Source of the DNA: Amyelois transitella
Lineage: Eukaryota; Arthropoda; Insecta; Lepidoptera; Pyralidae
Assembly: GCF_032362555.1 (NCBI RefSeq)
Contig: NC_083518.1
Coordinates: 7,390,501-7,454,500, forward strand
Direction: 5' to 3'
Length of the DNA: 64,000 nucleotides
This document shows positions 45,592 through 58,600 of this stretch, in pieces (position 1 is the first letter of the stretch; each line of letters opens with the position of its first letter). A program made the position numbers and the translations under genes. The notes under the pieces are model-generated. The model saw only the letters and a list, made by a program, of their open reading frames with translations. It was not told where the DNA came from and made no database searches.

Positions 45592-46588
45592 GTAAGTATG
45601 ATAACGGAAGTTTTTATATTAGATTTATTGTACAATAGTACCTAAAATACTCGAAGCAAGCCGGTACATAATACGGTTTTATTTTATTATATGGTTAGTT
45701 ATTATCTATCGAAAAAAGGTGATTGCTCACTCTCACCAATCAGGTTTGGTCAGATTTGTTATTATAGTCATCCTGCCATTTGTGGCATGCCTCCCCATAC
45801 AAAGTTTATAACTAACTCATTATGTGTATATAAAAATACAACGATGCACTGGATGGTGAAACCCTAGAATTATCTTATAAATTATAATTATGTTATCAGT
45901 ATGCAACACACAATACTTAGCAAGAGGTACAGTCAATATTCATTTGTCTGTGAAGCCTAATGCCTATGAACAGGGAGGAATAATACCCTACCAGGGTTAC
46001 TATATATGAAGGTCATGATTAGATTGTTAATGATAGTAATGATCTAAGAGATTGAAGCATTAATAACAGACAGCCAGTCAATATCTTTGTACATAATTAA
46101 AACTTCAAATTTAAGTGTTCTTACTTTTGCCATGGATAAAAGTTTTATATTTTCTGTTTAAAAAAGATAACTTCTGTGACTTTTCATAAAGTCAATAATT
46201 CCAGTTTCATACTATGTGATTATGGTATGTATAGTTACTATGAGATGTGAACATGTGTTTATAAACATTACTCTCAGAAATGTGTCACATTGTTTCATTG
46301 TGAAGTTAAGCACCTGATATGTATTCATTTAAGGCCTGCTATTTTGGAGATTTGCCATTGAAGGAGACAAAGGCAAACCAACATGTCATGTGACTATTGA
46401 CTCTGTCTACCCTGAAGGGATTAAGATGTGATATAAGTCTGTGATTTTAAGAATTTATGTAATATAAGTAGAAAGACAAGCCAAGGCCTCAGACAGAATA
46501 TGTAAAACAAAAATATGTATTCAAAAACAATCTTTGATGGCACACTTTACCTTCATTACAATAACTGAATAAATATGGATTGTTTCAG

Positions 46589-46641
46589 GTAATTTCCAAG
46601 TTGTAATTACATCTATCAACATGACATTGAGAAGATTATAA
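46589..46641 (+). promoter_or_regulatory. FUT8 leader with two short uORFs, the second overlapping the start as TAATG
   Basis: Exon 2 starts at 46,589 after 'tgtttcag'. If it is joined to the exon ending at 45,591, the ATG at that exon's end opens a six-codon uORF (ATG GTA ATT TCC AAG TTG TAA). A second six-codon uORF (46,621-46,641, ATG ACA TTG AGA AGA TTA TAA) ends in TAATG, sharing its last A with the main start. Both uORF starts have A at -3. Confidence 0.6.
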
Positions 46642-49600
46642 TGAGGTATCATTCCAATGGTCACATGACATTCAATGATTATTTTATGATGTACTTGGCC
46701 AAATGGAAGCGAGTCTCTGTACTGTTATTGGTCATATGGATTGGAGTCACATACTTTGTGATATCACCACTCAGGTAAATCGGTTAAAGTACAATTACTA
46801 AATTCATAAAAAAAAGTCATTTATGTTGACAAGTGAGGGGTTTCAGTAGTGAAGTATTTGCAAGTTAGGTAAATTGATTGATATGTTACAATGTTCTGAA
46901 AAAAATAATCATATGTATTCTAAAAATATTCATCAATTTAATTTGATAAAGAACTTCAAACTTAGCCAGCAGACCTTGGAATAAACGGGATTATATTATT
47001 TTAGATGCAATGGGAACTCAGATGAGGCGCTGGAGTATCAAGACAAGTTGAGGAGGGTCACTTCTCAGTTGGAGACACTCAGGCAAAAACACAGCAATCT
47101 TATATCACAGATAAGAAAGTCTTCAGGGTGAGATTTTCTATTTACTATGACTAGAATTATAAAAAAAAAGGTGCTTCTACTAACGAGTCTACTTGTTTAG
47201 TCAGTAGTACCGCCGCCGGCGCCGTTTTATTTCATTGTAGAGAAGCGGCCAAGTGTCAATAAATTGGTTAGGTAATGTTAACATACCTATGAAAAGTAAA
47301 AGGTTCTCAGCTAGACTGTAATAACTACCTAGGCATACCTTAGCCTTCTTCTTCTTCTAGCAAACTGATCAAGATGATTATGAACATGAAAAAAACTGTT
47401 GACATAATGTGAATTCTTAAATACATGCAGATAATAATAAGTGCTTTACAATTTAAATTTAGAAAATTTGTTTCTCTTAAGCAGAATTTTTTAATAACTT
47501 TCAATTTCAGTTTGAATGGAAACCTGAAAGACTTAGACCCATTATTCTTAGAAGGGGGTCATGGACCAACAGAAGAGTATGAAAACCTCAGAAGAAGGAT
47601 CTACTCTAACACAAAGGAGTTTTGGTATTACGTGAACCACGAGTTAAGCAAAGTTATGAAAGAGGACAACAAAGTTGAATCTATTCAGGCAATATTGGAT
47701 GAAGTCGCTCAGAGAAAGAAGTAAGTAAATCAGCCTATCTGAATCACTATTCTGTAATACATACATAAAATCACCCCTTTTTCCCTATTATCTATTCTGT
47801 AATATGTGTGATTGATAAGGTGTTATTAGTCTTCTATATTATTTACTTTAATGCGTTTAATCGAAATAAACTTCAACTTTTAACTAATGATTTCCTCAAA
47901 TATATCTCCTTAATACTTTAAATCCAATTTGATGTTATCAAAAAATGTATACTTAGTTACGATCGTATTGGCAGTGTAAAGGTATTGCAAGGGTTAGATT
48001 TCCTTCTATTTACGTTATCTTAAATTCCGGCTTCAGCTTTTGAACCCTTCCTGCTTCTGAATCTTAAAAACGGTAAAAGAATATTATTTTTAAAAGATCT
48101 TTATTATAACGTTGCTACCTGTTAGGCGGCGACAAGATAACAAATCATTTAGCATCTAGGGGCGAAACGTGACCTCTGTGTTGACTAAGCTGAGGCTCTG
48201 TTATTCCATCATGTACGAGTATACGTAGACTTCATTTAATATGAGGTTTAATTTTGTTGATATTTTTGTAAGGAACTGTTCTTTCCACATTTATGTACGC
48301 TCTTCACGCTCTAAGATGGATGCTTCTTAACCCTTAAGTAGGTGATAAGACGGATTTTTGTCGACTTTCTTAGAATGACTCTATTATTTTCTATTACCGC
48401 CTCTTTAGTTCAAGTACTAGATCGCTGTTTAGAGCTGCAGCATCAAAAATTTGAATAGCTGTAATGATAGCCAACCTCCGGCAGGAGACGGCACCATAAG
48501 AAGAAGAAGACTGGTCCTGTCAACTCTATGTCACTCATTTTATTTTTTTACACGAATATGTTATTTTATTGCATCATTAAGCCATTCAGCTGAACATCGC
48601 CTTTCAGTCTTTTCGAGATTGTTAGGTTTGTATTTCCCTTATGGGTTATGGATCTGATTATATGTATGTAGGTATCGTATATGTTTGCTGAATCATATAT
48701 GTAATATGAAGTATTAGTATCTCTTAAGCATCTATTATTAACAGTATATCTTATCTTTATTATCACGCAATAAGCGTATCAAAAGTGCCACCCGACAACT
48801 GATAAGTGTATTATCTGATCAAATCACTGTTTGTTTTGCAAACACTCATATATCTTTATCTGATACTGAACTAACAGTAGCGGGTGATTTCGTGTGTTTG
48901 TAATTGCTGTGTGTCACAAATTGTTTCCGGTCGTTTTAATCGGATTTCCGAGTCACGCGTTTGAACCGCGCCGTTCAGATGCGGCCGATTGTAAATAGTT
49001 ACACTAAATATTAACCGAAGTTCAAACGCAGTCTATCTTGAGTTGGGTTATGAACATAAGTTTGTTTACCGACTGGCAGTCCCGAGGTGGGCGAAAAAAT
49101 CACGAGGGAATCTGCACATTCAGAATGTGAAACCATGACCTAGTATGGGTAAGGCTGAATAGAAATGTCTTTAAGTTAGAGGAAGTCCTTATTTTGCCAT
49201 TTTATTATTTTTAGCTCCCTATTATCCGACCAAGAGAAACTGCCCGAGCTGGACGGTTACCAGGAGTGGCGGTTGGCGGAAGCGGCAAATGTCAGCGATC
49301 TCATACAGAGGAGGTTATATTATTTGCAAAACCCACCCGACTGCAGGGAGGCGAAGAAAGTCATCTGTAACTTGAATAAGGTAAGATCTCTTTATTTTTA
49401 TATTTTAGAGCAAGTACTAATAGAATTTCCCCTACTATAGGTACTTTGATATATCATTACCATTAGTTGTGCCTGCTTCCGTGACGACGTAGGATTCAAC
49501 ATGTATAGCGACCATCGCGATGGTGACTATAATCTATCTCGCACACATATCCTGATATAAACACTCCAGTTTAAGAAATTCTGAAAACTAAAATTCTGAT

Positions 49601-52600
49601 ACTTGATTGAGTATTGGTTGATCTGATACCCTATTACAACTTTTAATTCGAAGTGCGCCTCTTTGAACCTTGTCATACTAACATACCTACAATTGTTCAA
49701 ACAATCGTATACTGAGATTAGGGCGTAATCATTGAAACAGCAAATTATCGCCCCCGCACTACGTACTCCCTAGCGGCGGACGGTCACGCGACAATTGTAA
49801 GATTTGATTGTGTGGCCATAACGATTATGTCGATTGAATCGAATACGCGTAGGCATGGCTAATCGATCATTCGATTAATGCATTTTTAATAAACACTGGT
49901 CAGGAGTTTCCTAAACCGATGGGTTTGAATAAAGAGAATGATAAATGTGCATGAAGCAAAAGAATATTGCAGGGATTGTGGCAAGTGGAATTAGCAGAAA
50001 GATAATTTTATCTGTATCCGCCAGTAGAGTATGCGAAACGTGAATAGTGTCTATTATTTCTGAATATTTAAAATCTTATTTATTTTATGTCCATAAATGT
50101 GAAGTGTTAAATATGCATCGCATTTTTTTGATAATAAGATAAAACTTGGGTACCTACGTTAAGTCTTTTTACTGAAAAAAAAAAATGCTACGCATTCGTT
50201 TTTCTGCGATAAAAACTAATTAGAATTCCAAACAAAAAGTATTTCACGTGTTCGAGAACAATGGAATATTTTTTGCCGTCAGTTTTCGCGTTGTATAATA
50301 GAAGTAAGTAATTTACCATTTCGGTAAATTTCCTATTGTTGAAATATTCAATTCAATTTATTCATATATACATATAATATTACATTGCATTCGAATAAAC
50401 TAGTTACTAAAATTAAAATTAATACTATATCGCGAAAAAAGCCAAAATTTACGATTTCTGTTAAAATTCTAACATAACAAAAGAAGGAATTAAAACGAAA
50501 TAATTATAAGTCATCATCATTATATCAACACTTACCAGATGATTTAATCCGTAAATACTTATATTACTACTAGAGAACGCGGATCTACCCGCGTAAAAAA
50601 AATATATTCGTTCCGTTAATTTTCGTTTTTTCTTTGCTCCTTATAGTTGCAGCGTGATGTAATATAGCCTAAAGCCTTCCTCGATAAATGGTCTATTCAA
50701 TGCATAAATAATGTTTCAATTCGAACCAGTAGTTCCTGAGATTAGCGCGTTTAAACAAAACACCTCTTCAGCTTTATAATAGAATAGAAAAATAGAAAAT
50801 AGAAATAGAATAGAATAGATATATATAGATTATTCCAGTGCTCAAAATAACATGTATGTACCGTACTAATCATATTCTCGTAAACAAGCGCTATACATTC
50901 GCTTGTTTTCCCCAAATTGGTTTAGATGGTCACAAACAACGACTGCACCCGACCGTCACTCTATTATAGGAGTCGTTGACACCATTTCGTCACCTACTGA
51001 CAATTGTTCGGTGTTCACATGTTGCCTTACATCCAATTCGATAAGTTTACTTTTTATAGCGTATCACTAGTTATTTTTTATATCTAAAATAAAAGCTCGT
51101 ATAAAAATAATTAACATCGTATTAAAATTATCTAATTGTTTAAATTTAAATTATTATATAAATTAAAATATTAAGTATAATTTTATACGCTATTCTATGT
51201 GTTTTTATAATCTGTACAACTTGAAGTAACAAATTGAAGTAAATCTAATTTGTTATATTTAGTAATTTAATATTATATGAATAACAACAAAACTTTGAAA
51301 TTTGATTATAAACTCAACTTAGCCAATAGCATCTCAAACAGGGATCTCACGACTGTGTGCTAATATTCTAAAAGTAGTTAAGTATTAAAAATATGGTACA
51401 GAGTTTATAAAAAGATTGGTACATGAACTGTGCAGTAATTAATATGGATCTAGTTGACGAAATGAATGAACTGTGTAGTAATTTATATGTTTCTAGTTAA
51501 ATTTTATGTGAGGAAAAAATTTCGGGATAATTCTCATAACTACAAAGATAATCATCCTTAAATTGTTTACTGTCCTCTTAATTGTGTGGTCATGGGCCAT
51601 GGCCTTTTTTGCTGTATGACCCGGAGATAGTTACTTCAATCTATTTAAATGATAACTATATGAAGCTGCTGTCCAAATAACTAAAAAAAATAAAAGCGTT
51701 TATAAATCTATCTCGTTATTTTATAAAGATTTCAGGTTTGAATATCTTTCTTCAGTAGAAATATAACATATCTTCATGGTATTTATTTGGCGAAAATTCA
51801 GTATTATTAAATGGTCGCAATTCTATTATTTCTATTAATTCTAAGATTTCATCATTAAAAAAAAACCAAAATGGTCGAAAAGCTGTTAGTTTACACGGTG
51901 GCTGGATCGCTTTAGGCCTGTTATTTCAAATAGCAGTTGCGCCTTTGACCATCCTGGATTTTTTAAAGTCAGGTTTTAACACGATCGGTTAGCACTAAAA
52001 CTTATGTAGGTACATAATTCAGAAAATATAATTATAACTTGGCTGCGCTATAATTTGGACCTGTGTCACCCTGTGCATTGCTCTTTTCATTCGGTCACCT
52101 TAACGTTTCGACCACCGACGATGTTCTCATACTGTAACAAGCATGGGTTCCAAAAATATGCGTGTCAAAGCGCCGGTATTTATCGTATTTACCGCGCACG
52201 CAAACACAAATGTCATAGCAATCATTAGGTCTGACCTTGCCCGCCAACGCGGAGAGAATAGTACTTTTGTATTTATAATATCAAATATATGAATTTGCAA
52301 TCATACTAAATACCTATGTAATGGATAACCATTTTCTGTACTTCGATACAATAATAATATACATATATTTGTTTTGTAATGGATGAGCACTTAAAACGTG
52401 ATAAGTTGTAAAGAATACATTAATATAATCACGTCTTTATCTGTTACCGAGTAGACCGAGCCAACAGTCTCGCAGACTAAAAGCCACGTTTTAAGATTCT
52501 TTTGCCATTTAAGAGTTAAAGCTATTCATTACATTCCAAATAAAAATAATTAGTTATTGAAAGTGAAGGTGAATTACGAATGAAAAATTATAAGGCAAGT

Positions 52601-55600
52601 AGTGTTAAGGAATCATTGTAGAAACCTAAAACTCTAAAGCCAAAAAGTTTGTTTAACATGTTTATCACTTGGACGATCATACATAAATAAAATCACGTAG
52701 GGGTAGGCAGAGGCTACATCTTTTTACTTGCAACAATTCCTGCAAACTTTTCTCGTTGGTACAAAACATAAATAACATGTAATTTGCTCATCTTCCAGGG
52801 TTGTGGATTCGGCTGTCAGCTCCATCACATAGTCTACTGCTTGATATTCGCGTACGCGACAGAAAGGACCTTAATATTAAACTCAAAAGGTTGGAGATAC
52901 AACAACCACGGATGGGATTACGTGTTCTATCCAATATCAGACAGCTGTACTACCGCGTACAACGACAAAGTGATGCAGTGGCCAGGTAATCATCAATCAA
53001 TCAATATTAAACTTTTGCCTTACTGTGTTATTGAGTAATAGATAACATACAGTCTAAACTACTGGGCGTAAGAATCTATATTTTACAATACTTCTTGGGC
53101 AATGTACTATGAAAGAATTAAAATTCTCGAATAAAGCAACGGGCATTAACGACAAACGCGGACGAGGTCGCGGGAAAGCGGAATAACATAGGAAAGGTAT
53201 AATCACTTCTATGCTGGGGGTAGACGGACACTAATTAATAGGCATTTGCCACCAGCCTGCATTCTTTTAATTTTTATAAATTTATATTCTATGCAAGTTT
53301 GTCTGTTTAAGTACTCGACCAAGGTCCCCCTTAATTCAAGGTAAGGTCTAGGTCGTTCGTCTAGGCCTTCTTCCAACGTTCCGATTTACATCGCCTGGTA
53401 TATTCACTAAATCTGCGTTCGTTCATCCTCTCAACATGACCTAAACTGGCCAGGTGATTGAGACTCTATTTGTTAGATCTAAAGGTTGTAAATCGTTTGA
53501 CGTTTGTGTAATCGCAGCGTTTACGTCGCAATAAAGATTTATTAATGGCAGGAGATTGACGGTTATAGATTCTATTGCTGTAGGTACAACGGGCGCTTGT
53601 ATTTTGGAATCTAATATATAGAGAAGGAATATACTCGTATAGAGGAATCAATTACTTTTAAGCTTTGCTGCGGTAGATACATGTATTCAGGATTAAGTAA
53701 ATATACCTAACCTATGTTACTCTTGAACTTGTTCATCTCAGTGTATATTTTATAAAAAATGGTACAAAAGTTTTTAACTTGATAACATAAAAAAAAATAC
53801 AAATATTTCGGAAGTTATGGATGGAGACAATATACTGGGTGTTTTAAGTGAGGATCTAAGCTTTTGTTTAGCACAATTTTTCTTTTATTTTTCTTACATA
53901 AATGGGATTTTGGGAACGGAAGTGGAACAACAAGTAAACATATAAAACATAATCAGATTTCTATCACAGGCAAAGTGTGATTGTAGACCATTGTTGGTGC
54001 AGTCAGATAATAAACCATAGTTAACTAAACATTTTAAGTGACCAATTATCATATTTTTTCAAATAAATCAATTGGTCTCTAAAGATAGATTAAGTTACAC
54101 AGTTTGAGTTAGAAATACAATATCTTGATTGTTCCCTCGCAACTAGAACTTGCTGAATTAATTAATCGTATACCAAGTCGTAAAATTTTACTACCAAGAC
54201 TTTATGCGTTATACGTCGCCGACTTCAATGAGAGGAAATTTTATTAATCAATTTACGATGTTTATAGGTTGCATTAGAGAAAAACCACTGTAATAAAAAC
54301 GAATTCAACCAGCTTTTAGAAAATATTTTCAAAAATTTCTGACCCTCAAATAAGAACATAAAGTACTGACTGTTGGTTTTCTTTACTCTGTTTGTAAAAT
54401 ATGTTTCCTTCTCACTTTTTGCGTATTCCTAGTTGTGTTGAATCCGTAACTACATAGACTATTAAAATGATGTCGTTGCTGTCAAAATCGAATATATATT
54501 GTTATAATAAGGCATTTTAAATAAAAAGATATGTGAAAGCTTAATGTTCACGAAAATTTTACGGATTATTCATTGGTATTTAATAAATTGCTCAAAACAA
54601 GACTTTTTTTTCAGTATCGTACGACGCCAAAGTAATATCATTGCCATTCATAGACTCGTTAACACAAAAACCAAAGTTCTTGCCACTGGCGGTGCCAAAG
54701 GACTTAGCTCATAGGTATGTACGATAAAAATATCTACTATGTTAGCATTATTAATAATTTTTTTTCATATTCAGTTTTGCCGTTTGGGTAAAGACAGGCC
54801 CTTTGGACTTAAATACTTACTTAGTTTACATTAGTGTTTGAATCTGCTTTCATGTGTAATGATATTAAAGCATAAAATTAGCATCTTAATTGATTCTTGA
54901 CCAAGGTTTATTACATGTAATGTTTGAAACGAAAGAAGTTTTTGTTTAGTGAAACTTACAAAAAGAATAGATATATGATCAAAACACGTGTTATACCCAT
55001 ATAGATTTATATTTACAAATTAATATCAATGACAAAATAACTTTCTGTCCAGGATAGTTCGTTTCAACGGTGACCCATCTTCGTGGTGGATCGGCCAGAT
55101 GCTCAAGTATATATTAAAGCCTCGAGCTGAACTGCAAAAGGCGATCAACGAAACGATCGCTAAGATGAACTTCAAAACGCCTATTGTCGGGTAAGAACGT
55201 TTTTTACAGAAGCCGTAACACTATAAGATTCACAATTAGCCATGTGGTTACCAGTAAAAGGCCATTCTGCAGATAATTTCTATAAGATTTACAAATTAAG
55301 AAGTGATTTTTTCGATGACTGTGAAGTCATCCTATGGTCAACATCGCTTTGGGAATTTAATGCGTAAAGAATTTATATTACTAATTTTAAAATCAGAAAC
55401 ATACAGTTTGCAACCGATGTACACAAAGCCCGCAAAAGAAAAGTGTTTCAGCATTAACTATTCTTACATCTGACAGCAACGCAATTCAAAAAAGGAATTA
55501 ATTTCAGCGTACACATCCGGCGCACGGACAAAGTAGGCACGGAAGCGGCATTCCACCACATACACGAGTACATGACGCACGTGCGGCACTACTACGAGCA

Positions 55601-58600
55601 GCTGGAGCTCACGCGGCTGGTGGACGCCAGGCGCGTCTACCTCGCCACGGACGACGCTAATGTTAGTCCACCACTAATAATAATGAGAAGAAAACGATTT
55701 GTATTTTTGTGTTTTTATTGTAACGAATAAGTTGATCATGTAAAAAATTATAGGACCAGTCCATCTCTTTCCCACGGATGTGGTGGTGACTAGGATAGGA
55801 TAATAAACTTAGGATTCTTCTTTTAGGTGATGGGCTAACTACCTGTCACTATTTAGATCTCATCGTCTCATCGTCGTCATCTCATTCGTTTGTATGTTCT
55901 GAGTAAAAGTGAAGTCATTTGAATTGAAAATGACCTGCTTTAGAAGATGTAGGTATTGTAAATAATATTAAATAAAAAACCCGCCTGCGTAAAAACAAAT
56001 CAATAATTGATTACGTTTTTCAAAACATGTTTGTTTGTTTACTGTTTCGGTCCCGAAACTTTAAATTTAAACTCGTAATCGGGAAATAAACTAATTATTC
56101 ATTTAATCAGGTCCTAGATGACGCCCGCAAGAAGTACCCGGACTACGTTTTCCTCGGCGACCCGTCCATAGCCAGGACTGCGGCCACGCATCGCCGGTAC
56201 ACGCCTCTCTCTCTCACGGGGCTCCTAGTGGACCTCCACATGCTTTCCATGTGTGACTATCTCGTGTGCACATTCAGTAGCCAGGTAGGTCCATCATCTA
56301 CTCAAGTTCATTATCTTTCGACAGTCAACAAAATAAAATCTTCAACAAACAAAAAAAATAGAACCTAAAATATGACAGACTATCTATAGTCACAATCTCG
56401 CCCAGGAATTACATACATACATACATACATAAAATCACGCCTCTTTCCCGGAGGGGTAGGCAGAGACTACCTCTTTCCACTTGCCACGATCTCTGCATAC
56501 TTCTTTCGCTTCGTCCACATTCATAACTCTCTTCATACAAGCTCGGCGGTTTCGGGTACTTTTGACCTGACCCTTTACCAGGACGTCCTTAATTTGATCA
56601 AGATACGTTCGTCTAGGTCTTCCCACTCCGACCTTTCCCTCCACACTCTCCTTGTATATCTGCTTAGTCAACCTGCTTTCATTCATCCTCTCCACATGAC
56701 CGAACCATCTTAACATACCCTTTTCTATTCCTGTAACTACATCTTCTTTCACATCACAACATTCCCTTATCACGCTGTTCCTTATCCTGTCACTCAATTT
56801 CACACCCATCATACTCCTTAACGCTCTCATTTCCACTGCATTTATTCTGCTTTCATGCTTCTTTTGCCATACCCAACTTTCACTCCCATACATTAATGTC
56901 GGGACCAACACGCCCCTGTGCACAGCCAGTCGAGCCTTTTTGGATAGTTTCTGACTGCTCATAAAGGCATGCAAAGCTCCATTCACCATGTTCCCCGCGT
57001 TCACTCTCCTTTCAATATCACTATCATACTTGCCATCTGATGTAAACTTTGATCCTAGATATACAAACTCTTTCACTTGCTCCACTTTTTCTCCTCCAAT
57101 CAAAATATTACATGCTGTCATTTCTTTCTCCATTTCAAAAACCAGTGTTTTAGTTTTACTTACGTTCACTTTCATTCCTTTCTCTTTTAAAGCTTCATGC
57201 ATACAGTTTACCATCTCCTGTAACTCCTCCGCTGATGACGCCAGTATAACCTGATCGTCGGCATAGAGCAGACATTTGACGAGTAACTCATTCATCCTTA
57301 ATCCACTTTTAGACTCTTTCAAATCTGTCAAACAGCTATCCATAAATAGGTTGAACAGCCACGGTGACGCAACACATCCTTGCCTAACGCCTTTCTCAAT
57401 CTTAAACCACTCAGTGTGCGCTCCGTTTATCCTGACACAAGCACTCGAATCCTCATATAAGGATTTCAGTGCTCGTATTAAGAGACTGCTCACCCCATGC
57501 ATAGAAAGTGCTGACCACAATTCATTCCTCTCAACTCTGTCATAGGCCTTTTCCAGATCTACGAATGTGCAATAGACTTTTTGACTCTTGGCCAAAAACT
57601 TTTCGGCTATGCACCGCAAGGAAAAGACCTGATCAGTACATCCCATTCCCTTTCGAAATCCCGCTTGAGCATCCCATATTTTGTCATCAGTTTCATTCCT
57701 GACTCTATTAATCAATACCTTAGCATACAATTTGCCGACGACGCTAAGCAGGCTTATACCACGATAATTTTTGCAGTCCAGCTGTGACCCTTTTCCTTTG
57801 TAAAGTGGCACGATAACAGCCTTACACCAATCTTTTGGTACTCGGCCGCTTCTCCAACACAAATTGAAAAGGCAGTACAACTGACTAGCTACTACGCCTT
57901 TTCCTGCTTTAAGCATCTCGACCGACACTCTATCACACCCAGCAGCCTTTCCCGCTTTCATACTCTTAAGTGCTTCCACAATTTCGAACATTTCAATTTC
58001 GCCTTCCATCTCATTCTCTTTTTCTTCGCTATAGCAGAAATCTTTCTTATTTCCTTCCTTTTTTTCAAATAAACTTTCAAAATAGTCCTTCCATATCTTT
58101 AGTACACATTCTTCTCCTTTCACAACGCTACCATCCTGGCATCTGATCCTAGTCAGCTCTCTGGTTATAGTATTTCCTCGGGCTGACCTTACGGATTTCC
58201 AGAATACTTTCAGATTTGACTGAAAGTCTTCTGATAGCCTTTTATCAAAATCCTCTTTATACTCTTCTTTCTTTCTAATCACAGCTTTCTTAACCAAATC
58301 TTTCATTTTCTTATATTCCTTACGTGCTTCATTCACATCTTCATCTATAACCTCTTGCATTCTTAAGTTAGCTTTTGCTGCTAACAAATCCAGCCATGCT
58401 TTCTTCTTTAATCGCACAAGTTCTTGCACATCTTTACTCATCCACGCATTTTTGTGATTTTTTCCTTTCCTTCTTCTACTTACACCACACACTTCAACAG
58501 CTACTTTCACAATTCTTTCTTTAAATTCCTTCCATCCATCTTCAATATCGCTCATTTCATCTAAATCTTCAAATTCATCCTTCAGTCTATTAATATACTT

